Assembly (NCBI GenBank): GCA_900544075.1
Contig: UQTJ01000011.1
Coordinates: 35,455-99,454, forward strand
DNA length: 64,000 bases
From: an uncultured Bacteroides sp.
GTDB lineage: Bacteria > Bacteroidota > Bacteroidia > Bacteroidales > Bacteroidaceae
Direction: 5' to 3'
In this document: positions 1-9,072 of the stretch, piece after piece
Position numbering within the stretch: the first letter of the stretch is position 1
Layout of the letters: each line of letters opens with the position of its first letter
Translations under genes and position numbers: made by a program
Notes under the pieces: generated by a model
The model's database searches: none
What the model saw: only the letters and a program-made list of their open reading frames with translations
What the model was told of the DNA's origin: nothing

Positions 1-1587
1 GACGACTGGTCTGTATATAGTTTCGATTTCAGCGGAGAGTATGACCTTGTTGACTTCAGGATTAAGGCATTCATGGGCAATACGCCTCAGACGAAATATC
101 TTCCGTGTTATATGGATATTGACATCCATTTCAGATTTCTGAAGAACCATCTGCAGATGCAGTATTCCGGTTGGATGGATTATACGGAAGTGAAATTTGC
201 CGAACAAGGAGAGGTTATGCGACTTAAAAAGGACAGAAACAAGTATAATCTGTCAAGCTCATACACTCTGACGTGTGACACCAGCCGGCTTGTTACGGAC
301 ATAGACTCGTTTTCAAGAATGAGGCCTTTCCCTCTTACGGATGAAGAGGAACTTATGTACAAGGACAAGATTGAGCGCAGGACTGAGAGCAGGCAGAAGC
401 AGATACAGGATTCTATTGACAATCTGAATAAGCCTAAAAGTCAGGTATTTCTCGGACAGGTGGGTGATGCGCTTATCAATTCCTATGATATCGACCTTCC
501 GAAAGTAGGTAGTATCAACTGTTCGCCTATCATAAACCCGTTGCTCCTCAGCTACAGTCACCGCAACGGTATATCTTACAGACAATCTTACAAATATAAC
601 AACCTGTTCTACGACGGACGACTTTTGAGGATAGCTCCGCAGATAGGTTTCAACTTTACGAAGAAGGAGCTGTATGCAAAGGTCGATGCCGAGTATGTCT
701 ATAATCCGCGTAAGCATGGGGCGGTGGAGCTGCATGTGGGAAACGGTAACAGAATCTACAGTAGTGTGGTGCTCGACCAGCTTAAGGCTATGCCTGACAG
801 TACTTTCTCGTTCGACGGTCTTGACCTGGATTACTTCAAGGATATCTATGTAAACCTTTCGCACAATATAGAGATAGTGAACGGGCTCAGCTTGTGGACC
901 GGTCTGTCCATGCACTGGAGATACACGAAAAGTACTCCCGAACTTGATGCAAGAGTACGTTCGCGGTATAACAGTTTTGCGCCGCGCTTGCGTGTGGAAT
1001 GGACTCCGGGAATGTATTACTATATGAACGGCAACAGAAAGGTGAACGTAGGCTCGTATTACCCGACCTTTATAGCCGATTATGAAAGGGGAATCCGTGT
1101 GTTCAAGAGTTCGGGCGAGTATGAAAGACTGGAACTTTCGGCAGAGCAGGTTATAAAGGTAAGGAATATACACCACATAGCCTATCACATAGGGTGCGGT
1201 TTCTTCCTCAATCAGGAGGATATGTACTTTGTGGATTATGTAAACTTCTCGAACAGAAATCTTCCGCAGGGATGGAATGACGATATCGGGGGAACTTTCC
1301 AGATGCTGGACAGCAGATGGTACAATGCTTCGAGCCATTATGTGCGCGGAAATATGACTTATGAGTCGCCGTTCATATTGTTGTACCCTGTCAGCAAGCT
1401 TCTTTCCTTCATTCAGAAGGAAAGAATATATGCAGGTATATTGTTTATGCCTCACCTTAACCCTTATTTTGAGGTAGGATATGGTATCGGAACCCATATC
1501 TTCGATGCCGGCATCTTCGTAGGTAACGAGCGTGGCAAGTTTACTTCGATAGGTTGCAAGTTTACATTCGAGCTGTTCAATAAATAG
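1..1587 (+). CDS. DUF5686 family outer-membrane beta-barrel protein (3' part)
   Basis: The reading frame is open from the first base, so the gene starts upstream of the window; the ATG at 73 is internal. The visible ~528 residues alternate short hydrophobic and polar stretches rich in Tyr and Phe, as in outer-membrane beta strands. The C-terminus ends in a strand-like FTFELFNK. The segment around NRNLPQGWNDD, RWYNASSHYVRGN and the final GCKFTFELF matches the C-terminal barrel of Bacteroidetes DUF5686 proteins, which usually carry an N-terminal carboxypeptidase-regulatory-like domain (outside the window). The function of the family is unknown; location in the outer membrane is inferred. The neighbour downstream is convergent, 21 bp away. 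Confidence 0.8.
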   Translation, partial: DDWSVYSFDFSGEYDLVDFRIKAFMGNTPQTKYLPCYMDIDIHFRFLKNHLQMQYSGWMDYTEVKFAEQGEVMRLKKDRNKYNLSSSYTLTCDTSRLVTDIDSFSRMRPFPLTDEEELMYKDKIERRTESRQKQIQDSIDNLNKPKSQVFLGQVGDALINSYDIDLPKVGSINCSPIINPLLLSYSHRNGISYRQSYKYNNLFYDGRLLRIAPQIGFNFTKKELYAKVDAEYVYNPRKHGAVELHVGNGNRIYSSVVLDQLKAMPDSTFSFDGLDLDYFKDIYVNLSHNIEIVNGLSLWTGLSMHWRYTKSTPELDARVRSRYNSFAPRLRVEWTPGMYYYMNGNRKVNVGSYYPTFIADYERGIRVFKSSGEYERLELSAEQVIKVRNIHHIAYHIGCGFFLNQEDMYFVDYVNFSNRNLPQGWNDDIGGTFQMLDSRWYNASSHYVRGNMTYESPFILLYPVSKLLSFIQKERIYAGILFMPHLNPYFEVGYGIGTHIFDAGIFVGNERGKFTSIGCKFTFELFNK

Positions 1588-1608
1588 AACAGTATGATTG
1601 CCGTGCTG

Positions 1609-2769
1609 TCATTTGCGCATATAGTCACTCTTGTTGCGGGTGATATATCCGGTTTTCAGACTCAGGCTGTAGAGCGGTCTTAGCAAATCGTAGATGAAAA
1701 GGAATGCAGAAACTTTCTCTCCCATGGCTTTTGCGGTCTTGCAGTAAACAGTCATTGCTACAATGGTTCTTATTATCCATGCAGCGCACACACTTGCCGT
1801 GAATATCCATTCCCTGCATACTATGCCGATGCACAACGATGTTATGACGGAAATATTGAAAAGCATGGCCGACCATGTCTCTATGCTGTTGGAGAGTCTT
1901 GCCGTTCCTTTATAACGGCTTCCTGTTACCTCGTAGCTTATTTTATCGTCTTTCCAGATTTTCTTGTATTTAGGTGCCGGCATACGCATTATGCTGTCCG
2001 GGCAGGCACAGACTTTAGTATTGTTCCTGTCTGCAATCTCGTTTATGAACAAATCGTCATCTCCTCTTGAAAGGGTAAGCTGGTTGTAGAAACCTTTATG
2101 CTTTAGGTATATATCCTTGCGGTATGCCATATTTCTGCCTATTCCCATATATGGATTTCCGCCGATAGCTTTCCCTAAAAATCTCATTGACACGATGAGC
2201 ATGTCCGAGATGATTCTTTTAAGGAAGAAGCCTTTGCCGCCGTAGTAATTGCAGTACCCCAATACGATGTCCGTTCCCGGTACGAAGTTTCTTGCCATGC
2301 TTCTCAGCCAGTTTTTGCTTACAGGATTGCAGTACGGTTCGGTCACTACTATCCAGTCATATTTGCTGGCTTTTATTCCCATGGCTATTCCGAGTTTCTT
2401 CCGGCTTACATATCTGGCGGATTTCGGTATAAACGTGCGGTAGAGGTGCGGATACTGGCTGCACAGAATCTTCAGAATGTCTTCGTCCTCGCCTGCCGAT
2501 TCGTCATTTACCACTATCACCTCGTACTCCGGATAGTCCTGTTCGAGTATGGAAGGCAGGTTTTCCTTGAGCATACTTGCAGAATCTTTTGTCACCATTA
2601 TTACGGAGAGTGGGGGACAGTTGGTGTTCTCGGGTAGTTTGTCCTGTTGTCTGTTGCTCCTGAACAGTCTGCTGTAAGGAACGAGAAAATAATATAACTG
2701 CACTAAAAACAGAAGTCCGCAGAATGACTGCATGATTAGTATAACTGAGTTGTAGTCTATGTGTGTCAT
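1609..2769 (-). CDS. Membrane-anchored family 2 glycosyltransferase
   Basis: A 386-residue protein with one N-terminal membrane segment (about residues 8-30), a GT-A domain beginning PLSVIMVTKDSA (about 52-63) and carrying VVVNDES (about 85-91), and two or three hydrophobic segments near residues 300-345. The acidic GDDDLF motif near residue 237 fits the acceptor-side acidic pair of GT2 enzymes; a QxxRW motif, expected in processive synthases, is not seen. It probably transfers a nucleotide-activated sugar at the inner face of the cytoplasmic membrane; donor and acceptor cannot be told. A TACTTTTG -7 element lies 30 bp upstream (2799-2806), so it appears to be transcribed alone. Confidence 0.8.
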   Translation of the reverse strand: MTHIDYNSVILIMQSFCGLLFLVQLYYFLVPYSRLFRSNRQQDKLPENTNCPPLSVIMVTKDSASMLKENLPSILEQDYPEYEVIVVNDESAGEDEDILKILCSQYPHLYRTFIPKSARYVSRKKLGIAMGIKASKYDWIVVTEPYCNPVSKNWLRSMARNFVPGTDIVLGYCNYYGGKGFFLKRIISDMLIVSMRFLGKAIGGNPYMGIGRNMAYRKDIYLKHKGFYNQLTLSRGDDDLFINEIADRNNTKVCACPDSIMRMPAPKYKKIWKDDKISYEVTGSRYKGTARLSNSIETWSAMLFNISVITSLCIGIVCREWIFTASVCAAWIIRTIVAMTVYCKTAKAMGEKVSAFLFIYDLLRPLYSLSLKTGYITRNKSDYMRK

Positions 2770-2798
2770 GTTTCTATTAGGTTTTCTGAAAAATCATG

Positions 2799-2806
2799 CA
2801 AAAGTA
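2799..2806 (-). promoter_or_regulatory. -7 element (TACTTTTG) for the glycosyltransferase
   Basis: A perfect TAnnTTTG match on the minus strand, 30 bp upstream of the ATG at 2769. No convincing TTTG -33 box is seen at the usual spacing. Confidence 0.45.
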
Positions 2807-2821
2807 GTTCAAAAAATTCAG

Positions 2822-2868
2822 AAAAAAGGCTCCTCCGATGGTTTTATTTTTTTACCATGAAGGAGCCT
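2822..2868 (-). terminator. Rho-independent terminator after lysA
   Basis: AGGCTCCT at 2827-2834 pairs with AGGAGCCT at 2861-2868. Read on the minus strand, the hairpin is followed by six T. It lies just past the lysA stop. Confidence 0.85.
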
Positions 2869-2891
2869 GTTGATGTGTGTGTTTTGTTTCT

Positions 2892-4052
2892 TTAAATAAG
2901 TTCGTCGGAAGTATATCCTTGAGGTAAAGTTCTGCAGTTGTATGCAGAAGCCATTATCTCACCGTATGCTCCGGCTGAACGGAGTGCTATCAGGTCGCCT
3001 CTCTTAGTCTTGTTCAGGTCGATAGCTTTTCCGAAAACGTCGGATGATTCGCAGATAGGACCTACCACGTCGTATGCCTCTACAGCTTCGTCCGATGTGA
3101 TGTTTTCTATCTTGTGGTATGCCTGATAGAGTGCAGGACGGATAAGGTCTGTCATACCTGCATCAACGATGGCAAACTGCTTGTTTGTTCCCTGTTTAAC
3201 GTATGTCACCTTTGTTATAAGACTACCGCACTGTCCTACTACTGCACGTCCCAATTCGAAATGTAGTGTCTGCTGCGGACGAAGACGCAGATGCTTGTGA
3301 TATGTCTTGAAGTACTCAGCAAAATCAGGTATCGGCTGACGGTTAGGGTGAGCATAGTCTATACCGAGTCCGCCGCCTACATTGATGTGTTCTACTATAA
3401 TCTGGCGTGCAAACAGCTTTTCCTGCAGTTCGTTTACTCTGTTGCAGAGAGCAACGAAGTCGCCCATATCAAGAATCTGAGAACCTATATGGAAATGAAG
3501 TCCTACGAACTTCACATTATTCATCTCCAGTGCACGGTCGATTACATAGTCCATATCGTTCATGCTGATACCGAACTTGTTTTCTGCCAGACCGGTTGTG
3601 ATATTGGCATGTGTATGTGCGCCCACATCAGGATTGATACGGAAAGCCACTCTTGCAATCTTGCCTTTTGCTGCAGCAAGCTCGTTGATTATTTCAAGTT
3701 CCGGAACAGATTCTACATTAAAACAGAAAATGTCATAGTCCAGTCCGAGGTTTATCTCCCAGTCTGTCTTACCGACTCCGGCATATACAATCTTGCTTGG
3801 GGGAAATCCTGCTTTGATGGCCGCCTTGATTTCACCGCCGCTCACACAGTCGGCTCCGAGTCCGCTTTCGCGTATAATGCTAAGTATTTTTGGATTGGCA
3901 TTAGCCTTAACTGCATAGTGAACGCAGAACTTGTTGTATTTGCCACTCTCATTCTTTATTGTCTGGAGAGTTTCGCGAAGCAGGTTTGCATCATAATAGT
4001 AGAATGGTGTTTCCATTTCGCGGAATTTTCCTATAGGGAATGTACCTTTCAT
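2892..4052 (-). CDS. lysA: Diaminopimelate decarboxylase
   Basis: Decarboxylates meso-diaminopimelate to L-lysine, the last step of lysine synthesis, using PLP in the cytoplasm. The 386-residue protein is of normal length for the short Bacteroidetes form. The PLP lysine is K49 in HYAVKANANP. The substrate and phosphate-binding signatures GLHFHIGSQ, NVGGGLGIDY and PICESSDVFGK are all present. It lies downstream of aspartate kinase, the first enzyme of the same pathway. A strong hairpin sits between the two genes, so lysA may be expressed by read-through or from its own weak promoter; I found no clear -7 element in the 50 bp before it. Confidence 0.96.
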   Translation of the reverse strand: MKGTFPIGKFREMETPFYYYDANLLRETLQTIKNESGKYNKFCVHYAVKANANPKILSIIRESGLGADCVSGGEIKAAIKAGFPPSKIVYAGVGKTDWEINLGLDYDIFCFNVESVPELEIINELAAAKGKIARVAFRINPDVGAHTHANITTGLAENKFGISMNDMDYVIDRALEMNNVKFVGLHFHIGSQILDMGDFVALCNRVNELQEKLFARQIIVEHINVGGGLGIDYAHPNRQPIPDFAEYFKTYHKHLRLRPQQTLHFELGRAVVGQCGSLITKVTYVKQGTNKQFAIVDAGMTDLIRPALYQAYHKIENITSDEAVEAYDVVGPICESSDVFGKAIDLNKTKRGDLIALRSAGAYGEIMASAYNCRTLPQGYTSDELI

Positions 4053-4094
4053 AAAATGTTCTGTTTTTTGAAGTTCGTTTGTAGCTATTATCTT

Positions 4095-4145
4095 TATGAA
4101 AAAAGCGAATGGTCTGGATATTTTTATCCACAGCCATTCGCTTTT
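4095..4145 (-). terminator. Hairpin terminator between aspartate kinase and lysA
   Basis: AAAAGCGAATGG at 4101-4112 pairs perfectly with 4134-4145. A second inner stem, TGGATA with TATCCA, extends it. On the minus strand a run of six T follows. It would terminate or attenuate transcription leaving the kinase gene before lysA. Confidence 0.8.
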
Positions 4146-4158
4146 ATATTATAGATGT

Positions 4159-5478
4159 TTATTTGTTATTGAATAAAACATCGCTCAGAGACTGCAGTGC
4201 GCGTTTCTTGTCTTCTTCACGGATAAGGAAAGAAATGTTGTAGTTGCTTCCTCCGTATGAAATCATACGAACAGGAACTTCTTTCATAGCCTGAAGAGCT
4301 CTTGATTCGAAACCTACGTTTTCCCATTCCAAATCACCTACTACGCATACGATACACATATCCTGGTCTACAGTAACTGTACCGTATTTCTTCAGGTCGT
4401 CTACTATCTCATTGAGGTGCTTGGTGTTGTCGATTGACATCGATACGCCAACTTCTGAAGTACAAACCATGTCGATAGCAGTCTGGTAGCTTTCGAATAT
4501 TTCGAATACCTTGCGGAGGAATCCGTGAGTAAGCAGCATACGGCTTGACTTAATCTTGATAGCAGTGATATTGTCCTTAGCTGCTACAGCCTTGATTTTG
4601 CCTTTCTCTGTTTCGTTAGAAATAAGAGTACCAGGTGCGCTTGGCTCCATAGTGTTGAGCAGTCTTACAGGGATGTTTGCATATTTGGCAGGCTGCACAC
4701 ATGTAGGGTGAAGAATCTTCGCACCGAAATAAGCCAGTTCTGCAGCTTCTTCGAAGTGTAACTGACGTACCGGAGAAGTCTTCTCAACGATACGAGGGTC
4801 GTTGTCATGCATACCGTCGATGTCTGTCCAAATCTGGATTTCAGAAGCGTTGACAGCAGCACCGATAAGAGATGCTGTATAGTCGCTACCACCTCTCTGC
4901 AGGTTGTCGATTTCGCCGTAAGCGTTGCGGCAGATATATCCCTGAGTGATATAGATTTCGTATCCCGGATTAGCTTCAAGCTGAAGGGCCAATTTCTCAC
5001 GGATATAAGTCAGGTCAGGTTCGCTGTTCTTGTCTGTACGCATATATTCCAGTGCAGGGAGAAGAACTGCGTTGATACCTTGTTCGCAAAGGTAGTTTGT
5101 CACCATGTTTGTAGAAATGATTTCTCCCTGTGCAAGGATAACCTTTTCTTCGAACAAAGTGAAAATGTCTTTTGTATATGAACGGATATAGTCAAATACT
5201 GACTTTACGAACTCCAATGTCTTCTGTTTATATTCTTCAGTAGAATAAAGTTCATCGATATGCTGTTTATACTTTGATTCCAGCTTGTTGATGATTTCAT
5301 TCGCACCTTCAGGATTTTTCTTGTACAGATAATCCGAAATTTCAACTAATGTGTTAGTTGTACCCGACATTGCGGAGAGTACTACTATTTTCTGCTCACC
5401 GTCAGAAATCAATTTGGCAACATCTTTCATTCTCTGAGCAGAGCCTACTGATGTTCCTCCAAACTTTAAAACCTTCAT
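4159..5478 (-). CDS. lysC: Aspartate kinase
   Basis: Phosphorylates L-aspartate, the first step of the lysine, threonine and methionine pathways. The 439-residue protein opens with MKVLKFGGTSV, the nucleotide-binding start of aspartokinases. It has the kinase core up to about residue 280 (RGGSDYTA and WTDIDGM motifs), then two ACT domains (about 300-435) expected to bind an end-product amino acid. It ends without a homoserine dehydrogenase domain, so it is a monofunctional enzyme. Pairing with lysA suggests lysine as effector; that is inference. A TAAATTTG -7 element lies about 50 bp upstream. Confidence 0.95.
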   Translation of the reverse strand: MKVLKFGGTSVGSAQRMKDVAKLISDGEQKIVVLSAMSGTTNTLVEISDYLYKKNPEGANEIINKLESKYKQHIDELYSTEEYKQKTLEFVKSVFDYIRSYTKDIFTLFEEKVILAQGEIISTNMVTNYLCEQGINAVLLPALEYMRTDKNSEPDLTYIREKLALQLEANPGYEIYITQGYICRNAYGEIDNLQRGGSDYTASLIGAAVNASEIQIWTDIDGMHDNDPRIVEKTSPVRQLHFEEAAELAYFGAKILHPTCVQPAKYANIPVRLLNTMEPSAPGTLISNETEKGKIKAVAAKDNITAIKIKSSRMLLTHGFLRKVFEIFESYQTAIDMVCTSEVGVSMSIDNTKHLNEIVDDLKKYGTVTVDQDMCIVCVVGDLEWENVGFESRALQAMKEVPVRMISYGGSNYNISFLIREEDKKRALQSLSDVLFNNK

Positions 5479-5526
5479 TTTACGTTTCGAATTTTAATGG
5501 ATTGTTAATAATTAAATATCAGAATG

Positions 5527-5534
5527 CAAATTTA
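5527..5534 (-). promoter_or_regulatory. -7 element (TAAATTTG) for aspartate kinase
   Basis: A TAnnTTTG match on the minus strand in the 115-bp gap before the kinase ATG. A TTG -33 box is not found at 19-23 bp. Confidence 0.4.
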
Positions 5535-5593
5535 GCAATAATAATCAATTCCTATTTGTTTTTATGCCATTTTTACGCTCCTGTTTGTTTTTT

Positions 5594-6274
5594 TTATGAA
5601 TTTTGCTGCTCTTCTAACTTGTGTGACTCGCATTTGTACACTTTGCCGGGGTATTCAGAGAGCAAATTCATGTTATGTGTGGTCATAATTATGGCAGAGC
5701 CTTGCGAACAGATTTCTCTTAGAAGTTCCACTATGCGGTGGCCTGTTTCTACGTCGAGATTTCCGGTAGGCTCATCGGCCAATATCAGTTCCGGCTTGTT
5801 CAGGATAGCTCTTGCAATTACTATACGCTGCTGTTCGCCCCCTGACAGTTCGTTAGGCATCTTGTAGCCTTTAGTGTCCATTCCTACCTGGGCCAGTACT
5901 TCGGATATTCTTGTCTGAATATCGTTGTTGTTCTTCCACCCTGTAGCTTTAAGGACAAACTCAAGGTTTTCTTTTACCGTACGGTCTGTAAGAAGCTGAA
6001 AGTCCTGAAATACAATACCTATCCTTCTCCTTAATGCAGGGATATGCTTTCTCTTGATGGTTTTCATATCATATCCCAACACTGTTGCGTTACCGTCCTT
6101 TATGTCAAGTTCGCCGTAGATTGATTTCAGAAATGTAGATTTTCCGCTGCCCACCTTACCTATAAGATAGACAAACTCGCCGGGATTGATGCTGAAGTTA
6201 ATACCCTCAAGAACTTCCTGTTCCTGCTGCCAGATGCTTACATTATTGTATGATATAAGTGCTTCTTCGCTCAT
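5594..6274 (-). CDS. ftsE: FtsE-like ABC transporter ATP-binding protein
   Basis: A 226-residue single ABC ATPase. Walker A is GKVGSGKST (about residues 38-46), the Q-loop is VFQDFQLL, the signature is LSGGEQQR, Walker B is LILADEPTGNLD and the H-loop is MTTHN. The signature and the TGNLD sequence fit the FtsE/LolD branch. FtsE works with membrane protein FtsX to control peptidoglycan hydrolases at division. No ftsX is in the window. The ATG is 3 bp beyond the hisIE stop, so ftsE is the last gene of the his operon. LolD-like function cannot be excluded from sequence alone. Confidence 0.85.
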   Translation of the reverse strand: MSEEALISYNNVSIWQQEQEVLEGINFSINPGEFVYLIGKVGSGKSTFLKSIYGELDIKDGNATVLGYDMKTIKRKHIPALRRRIGIVFQDFQLLTDRTVKENLEFVLKATGWKNNNDIQTRISEVLAQVGMDTKGYKMPNELSGGEQQRIVIARAILNKPELILADEPTGNLDVETGHRIVELLREICSQGSAIIMTTHNMNLLSEYPGKVYKCESHKLEEQQNS

Positions 6275-6277
6275 CGA

Positions 6278-6889
6278 TTAATGTTTTTTCCAGGTTTCAC
6301 TGTGGCGTTCCTTCAGTTCTCTTGCCAAATCTTCAATGCGGTAACCTTTTGAAGTAAGCAAGACTATAAGATGATAGATAAGGTCGGCTCCCTCATAAAT
6401 CAGTCTTTCGTCAGTACCGTTGCAAGCCTCGATTATTGTTTCAACGGCTTCTTCGCCTACTTTCTGCGCCATTTTATTGACACCGGACTTAAACAGGCTT
6501 GTAGTGTATGATTTTTCCGGCATTTCTTCGTGGCGCTTGTCGATAAAATCCTGAAGTTCTTTAAGGAACATGATATCCTGTTCGTTCTTTTCGCCCCAGC
6601 AAGTGTCTGTACCAAGGTGGCACACAGGACCTACAGGGTTTACCATAATAAGAAGTGTGTCGTTGTCGCAATCGGCCTTTATCGAAACAACATTCAGAAA
6701 GTTACCGCTTTCTTCGCCTTTAGTCCATAGTCTGTTTTTGGTGCGGCTGAAGAAAGTTACTTTGCCTGTTTCAACGGTTTTCTGATATGCTTCTTCATTC
6801 ATAAAGCCTAACATGAGCACTTTCTGAGTGTAGTTGTCCTGTATGATGGCCGGAACGAGTCCGTTCATTTTGTCAAAATTCAATTCCAT
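6278..6889 (-). CDS. hisIE: Bifunctional phosphoribosyl-AMP cyclohydrolase / phosphoribosyl-ATP diphosphatase
   Basis: Catalyses steps two and three of histidine synthesis. The N-terminal HisI domain (about 1-105) has the metal-binding DCDNDT and HLGTDTCWG motifs. The C-terminal HisE domain (about 110-203) has GEEAVETIIEA and the acidic GADLIYH helix that hydrolyses PRPP-linked ATP. At 203 residues it is the normal length for the fused form. It follows hisF in a same-strand operon after a 38-bp gap. Confidence 0.96.
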   Translation of the reverse strand: MELNFDKMNGLVPAIIQDNYTQKVLMLGFMNEEAYQKTVETGKVTFFSRTKNRLWTKGEESGNFLNVVSIKADCDNDTLLIMVNPVGPVCHLGTDTCWGEKNEQDIMFLKELQDFIDKRHEEMPEKSYTTSLFKSGVNKMAQKVGEEAVETIIEACNGTDERLIYEGADLIYHLIVLLTSKGYRIEDLARELKERHSETWKKH

Positions 6890-6927
6890 AATTTATAATA
6901 GTTTTTGGTTAATATGTATAAGTGTAT

Positions 6928-7683
6928 TTAAAGTCTGACTGATATGCCTTCTTCATGAAGATACTCTTTCAGTTTCATTATAGGTATCTCTCCGAAATGG
7001 AAAACACTTGCCGCAAGTGCCGCATCGGCTTTCCCTAAAGTAAAGGCATCCTTGAAATGTTCCATCTTTCCGGCTCCTCCTGATGCTATAACGGGGATGT
7101 CGAGCGTGTCACTCAGATGTGCCAAAGCTTCGTTTGCGTATCCGGTCTTCACACCGTCGTGGTCCATACTTGTGAACAGTATTTCTCCTGCACCTCGTTC
7201 GTTCACTTCCTTTGCCCATTCGTAGAGATATCTGTCTGTTTCCACTCTTCCTCCGTTCAGATAGCATTTCCATCCGGAGGCAGTGCTGCGGGCATCGATA
7301 GCCACCACACATACCTGTGAGCCGAAATGTTTGGCTATATCATCTACAAGCTTCGGATTTCTTATGGCAGACGAGTTTATGGAAACCTTGTCGGCTCCGG
7401 CGTTCAACAGTCTGTCTACATCGCTCAGCTCATTGATTCCTCCTCCAACGGTGAAAGGGATGTTTATATGGGCTGCAATCCGTTTCACAAGGTCTGTGAA
7501 TGTCTTTCTTCCTTCATGGCTCGCTGTGATGTCAAGATACACAAGCTCATCTGCTCCCTGTTCGCTATAGGCTTTCCCTAATTCCACCGGGTCGCCGGCC
7601 TGACGAAGATTGACGAAGTTCGTACCTTTCACGGTCTGTCCGTCCTTTATGTCAAGGCATGGTATAATTCTTTTTGCAAGCAT
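6928..7683 (-). CDS. hisF: Imidazole glycerol phosphate synthase cyclase subunit
   Basis: With HisH it converts PRFAR plus glutamine-derived ammonia to imidazole glycerol phosphate and AICAR. The 251-residue (beta/alpha)8 barrel starts MLAKRIIPCLDIKDG, with catalytic Asp in CLDIKDG and a second Asp in VVAIDAR. Phosphate-binding loops VGGGIN and ASGGAG are intact. The start lies 2 bp after the hisA stop, which indicates translational coupling. Confidence 0.97.
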   Translation of the reverse strand: MLAKRIIPCLDIKDGQTVKGTNFVNLRQAGDPVELGKAYSEQGADELVYLDITASHEGRKTFTDLVKRIAAHINIPFTVGGGINELSDVDRLLNAGADKVSINSSAIRNPKLVDDIAKHFGSQVCVVAIDARSTASGWKCYLNGGRVETDRYLYEWAKEVNERGAGEILFTSMDHDGVKTGYANEALAHLSDTLDIPVIASGGAGKMEHFKDAFTLGKADAALAASVFHFGEIPIMKLKEYLHEEGISVRL

Positions 7684-7685
7684 AT

Positions 7686-8423
7686 TCAGTCCTGTTTGTC
7701 AGAGTTTGATAAATCGGCCAAATCTTTGAGTCTGATTTTGCCTTCATAAATGGCTTTCCCGAAGACTACGGCAGGAATGCCCGCCTCGTCAAGTCTGTAA
7801 ATATCATCCAGACAGCTTACTCCTCCGCTGGCTATAAGGTGCATTTTGGGGTGGTTGGCCATTATGCTTTTATAGAGTTCTATGGAAGGACCTTCCATCA
7901 TTCCGTCCTTGCTTATATCGGTACAGAGGACTTTTGATACTCCTTTTGATGCGTATTCTTTCAGGAAATCTTCAAGCATTATGTCGCTTTCTTCCTTCCA
8001 TCCGTTAATGGCGATTTTGCCGTCCTTTACGTCGGCTCCCAAGATAATCTTTTCATGGCCGTATCTGTTCAGCCATTTCCCGAACAGTTCCGGCTTCTTT
8101 ACAGCAATGCTGCCTACGGTGACCATCTGTGCTCCATTGTCGAAAGCTATAATAAGGTCTTCATCCGATTTTATTCCTCCACCGAAATCAATTATAAGAG
8201 AAGTCCTTCCGGCTAACTGCTCCAGAATCCTGTAGTTGACAATATGATTTGATTTCGCACCGTCGAGGTCCACCACATGCAATCGTCTTATGCCGTATGC
8301 TTCAAATTCTTTAGCTACCTCAACCGGATTTTCATTATATATTTTCTTTGAGTCGTAGTCACCTTTTGAAAGACGGACACATTTCCCGTCTATTATATCT
8401 ATGGCTGGAATTATTTCTATCAT
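7686..8423 (-). CDS. hisA: Phosphoribosylformimino-5-aminoimidazole carboxamide ribotide isomerase
   Basis: Isomerises ProFAR to PRFAR by an Amadori rearrangement. The 245-residue (beta/alpha)8 barrel starts MIEIIPAIDIIDGKCVRL, with catalytic Asp in PAIDI, and has CTDISKDGM for the second acid and phosphate loops FGGGIK and ASGGVS. It sits between hisH (13-bp gap) and hisF (2-bp gap). Confidence 0.97.
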   Translation of the reverse strand: MIEIIPAIDIIDGKCVRLSKGDYDSKKIYNENPVEVAKEFEAYGIRRLHVVDLDGAKSNHIVNYRILEQLAGRTSLIIDFGGGIKSDEDLIIAFDNGAQMVTVGSIAVKKPELFGKWLNRYGHEKIILGADVKDGKIAINGWKEESDIMLEDFLKEYASKGVSKVLCTDISKDGMMEGPSIELYKSIMANHPKMHLIASGGVSCLDDIYRLDEAGIPAVVFGKAIYEGKIRLKDLADLSNSDKQD

Positions 8424-8436
8424 AATAAAATATGTT

Positions 8437-9027
8437 TTATAGTTCTATGAAATTCCGCAGTATTCTTTCTCCCGTCTTTCCGCTTTTCTCAGGGTGGAAC
8501 TGTGTGGCATAAAAGTTGTCTTTATGCAATGCTGAACTGTAAGGCAGAATATAGTTTGTCTGTGCAGCCGTGAAATCGTTTAGCGGAACATAGTAGCTAT
8601 GTACGAAATACACATATTCGCTTTTGTCAAAACCTTTGAACAATGGGCTGACTGTATTGTCGATGGTGTTCCATCCCATGTGTGGCACCTTGTCGTGATG
8701 ATTTTTCGGACAGAATCTTTTTACGTCGGTGTCAAATATACCGAGGCAGTCGGTATTCCCTTCTTCTGAATATCTGCACATCAGCTGCATTCCAAGGCAA
8801 ATTCCGAGAACCGGTTGTTTCAGATTCTTTATCAGGTTGTCAAGATTCTGTTCCTTGAGATATCTCATGGTAGTTTCCGCTTCACCCACTCCCGGGAATA
8901 TCACTTTGTCAGCTTTAAGCAGTGTTTCCTTGTCCGATGTAATGACAGGTGTTATTCCTATACGCTTTAAGGCATAGTCCACAGAGAATATGTTTCCTGC
9001 ATTATATTTTATGATGGCTACATTCAT
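8437..9027 (-). CDS. hisH: Imidazole glycerol phosphate synthase glutaminase subunit
   Basis: A class I glutamine amidotransferase that supplies ammonia to HisF. At 196 residues it has the nucleophile motif GICLGMQLM (Cys about residue 76) and the His-Glu pair of the triad in QFHPEKSG. It is the first gene of the hisH-hisA-hisF-hisIE-ftsE operon. The early genes hisG, hisD, hisC and hisB are not in the window. A TACTTTTG -7 element lies about 38 bp upstream, and no T-box or His-rich leader peptide is evident. Confidence 0.96.
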   Translation of the reverse strand: MNVAIIKYNAGNIFSVDYALKRIGITPVITSDKETLLKADKVIFPGVGEAETTMRYLKEQNLDNLIKNLKQPVLGICLGMQLMCRYSEEGNTDCLGIFDTDVKRFCPKNHHDKVPHMGWNTIDNTVSPLFKGFDKSEYVYFVHSYYVPLNDFTAAQTNYILPYSSALHKDNFYATQFHPEKSGKTGERILRNFIEL

Positions 9028-9064
9028 ATGTTTGTCTTATTTCTGGCTTCTTCATTCATTTTTG

Positions 9065-9072
9065 CAAAAGTA
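9065..9072 (-). promoter_or_regulatory. -7 element (TACTTTTG) for the his operon
   Basis: A TAnnTTTG match on the minus strand 38 bp before hisH. The -33 box is not clear. The rest of the 276-bp gap to the next gene is AT-rich and otherwise featureless apart from the promoter noted for the plus-strand gene. Confidence 0.5.

Noticed and set aside
313..1497. A 394-codon open frame on the minus strand opposite the DUF5686 gene
   Set aside because: It is an antisense shadow: its translation has no recognisable domain, and the plus-strand frame has clear family motifs and beta-barrel character.
3291..4154. A 287-codon plus-strand frame opposite lysA
   Set aside because: lysA motifs are unmistakable on the other strand; the frame also runs through the lysC terminator.
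5479..5593. Lysine riboswitch before aspartate kinase
   Set aside because: The gap is only 115 bp, AT-rich, and shows none of the paired regions of a lysine riboswitch.
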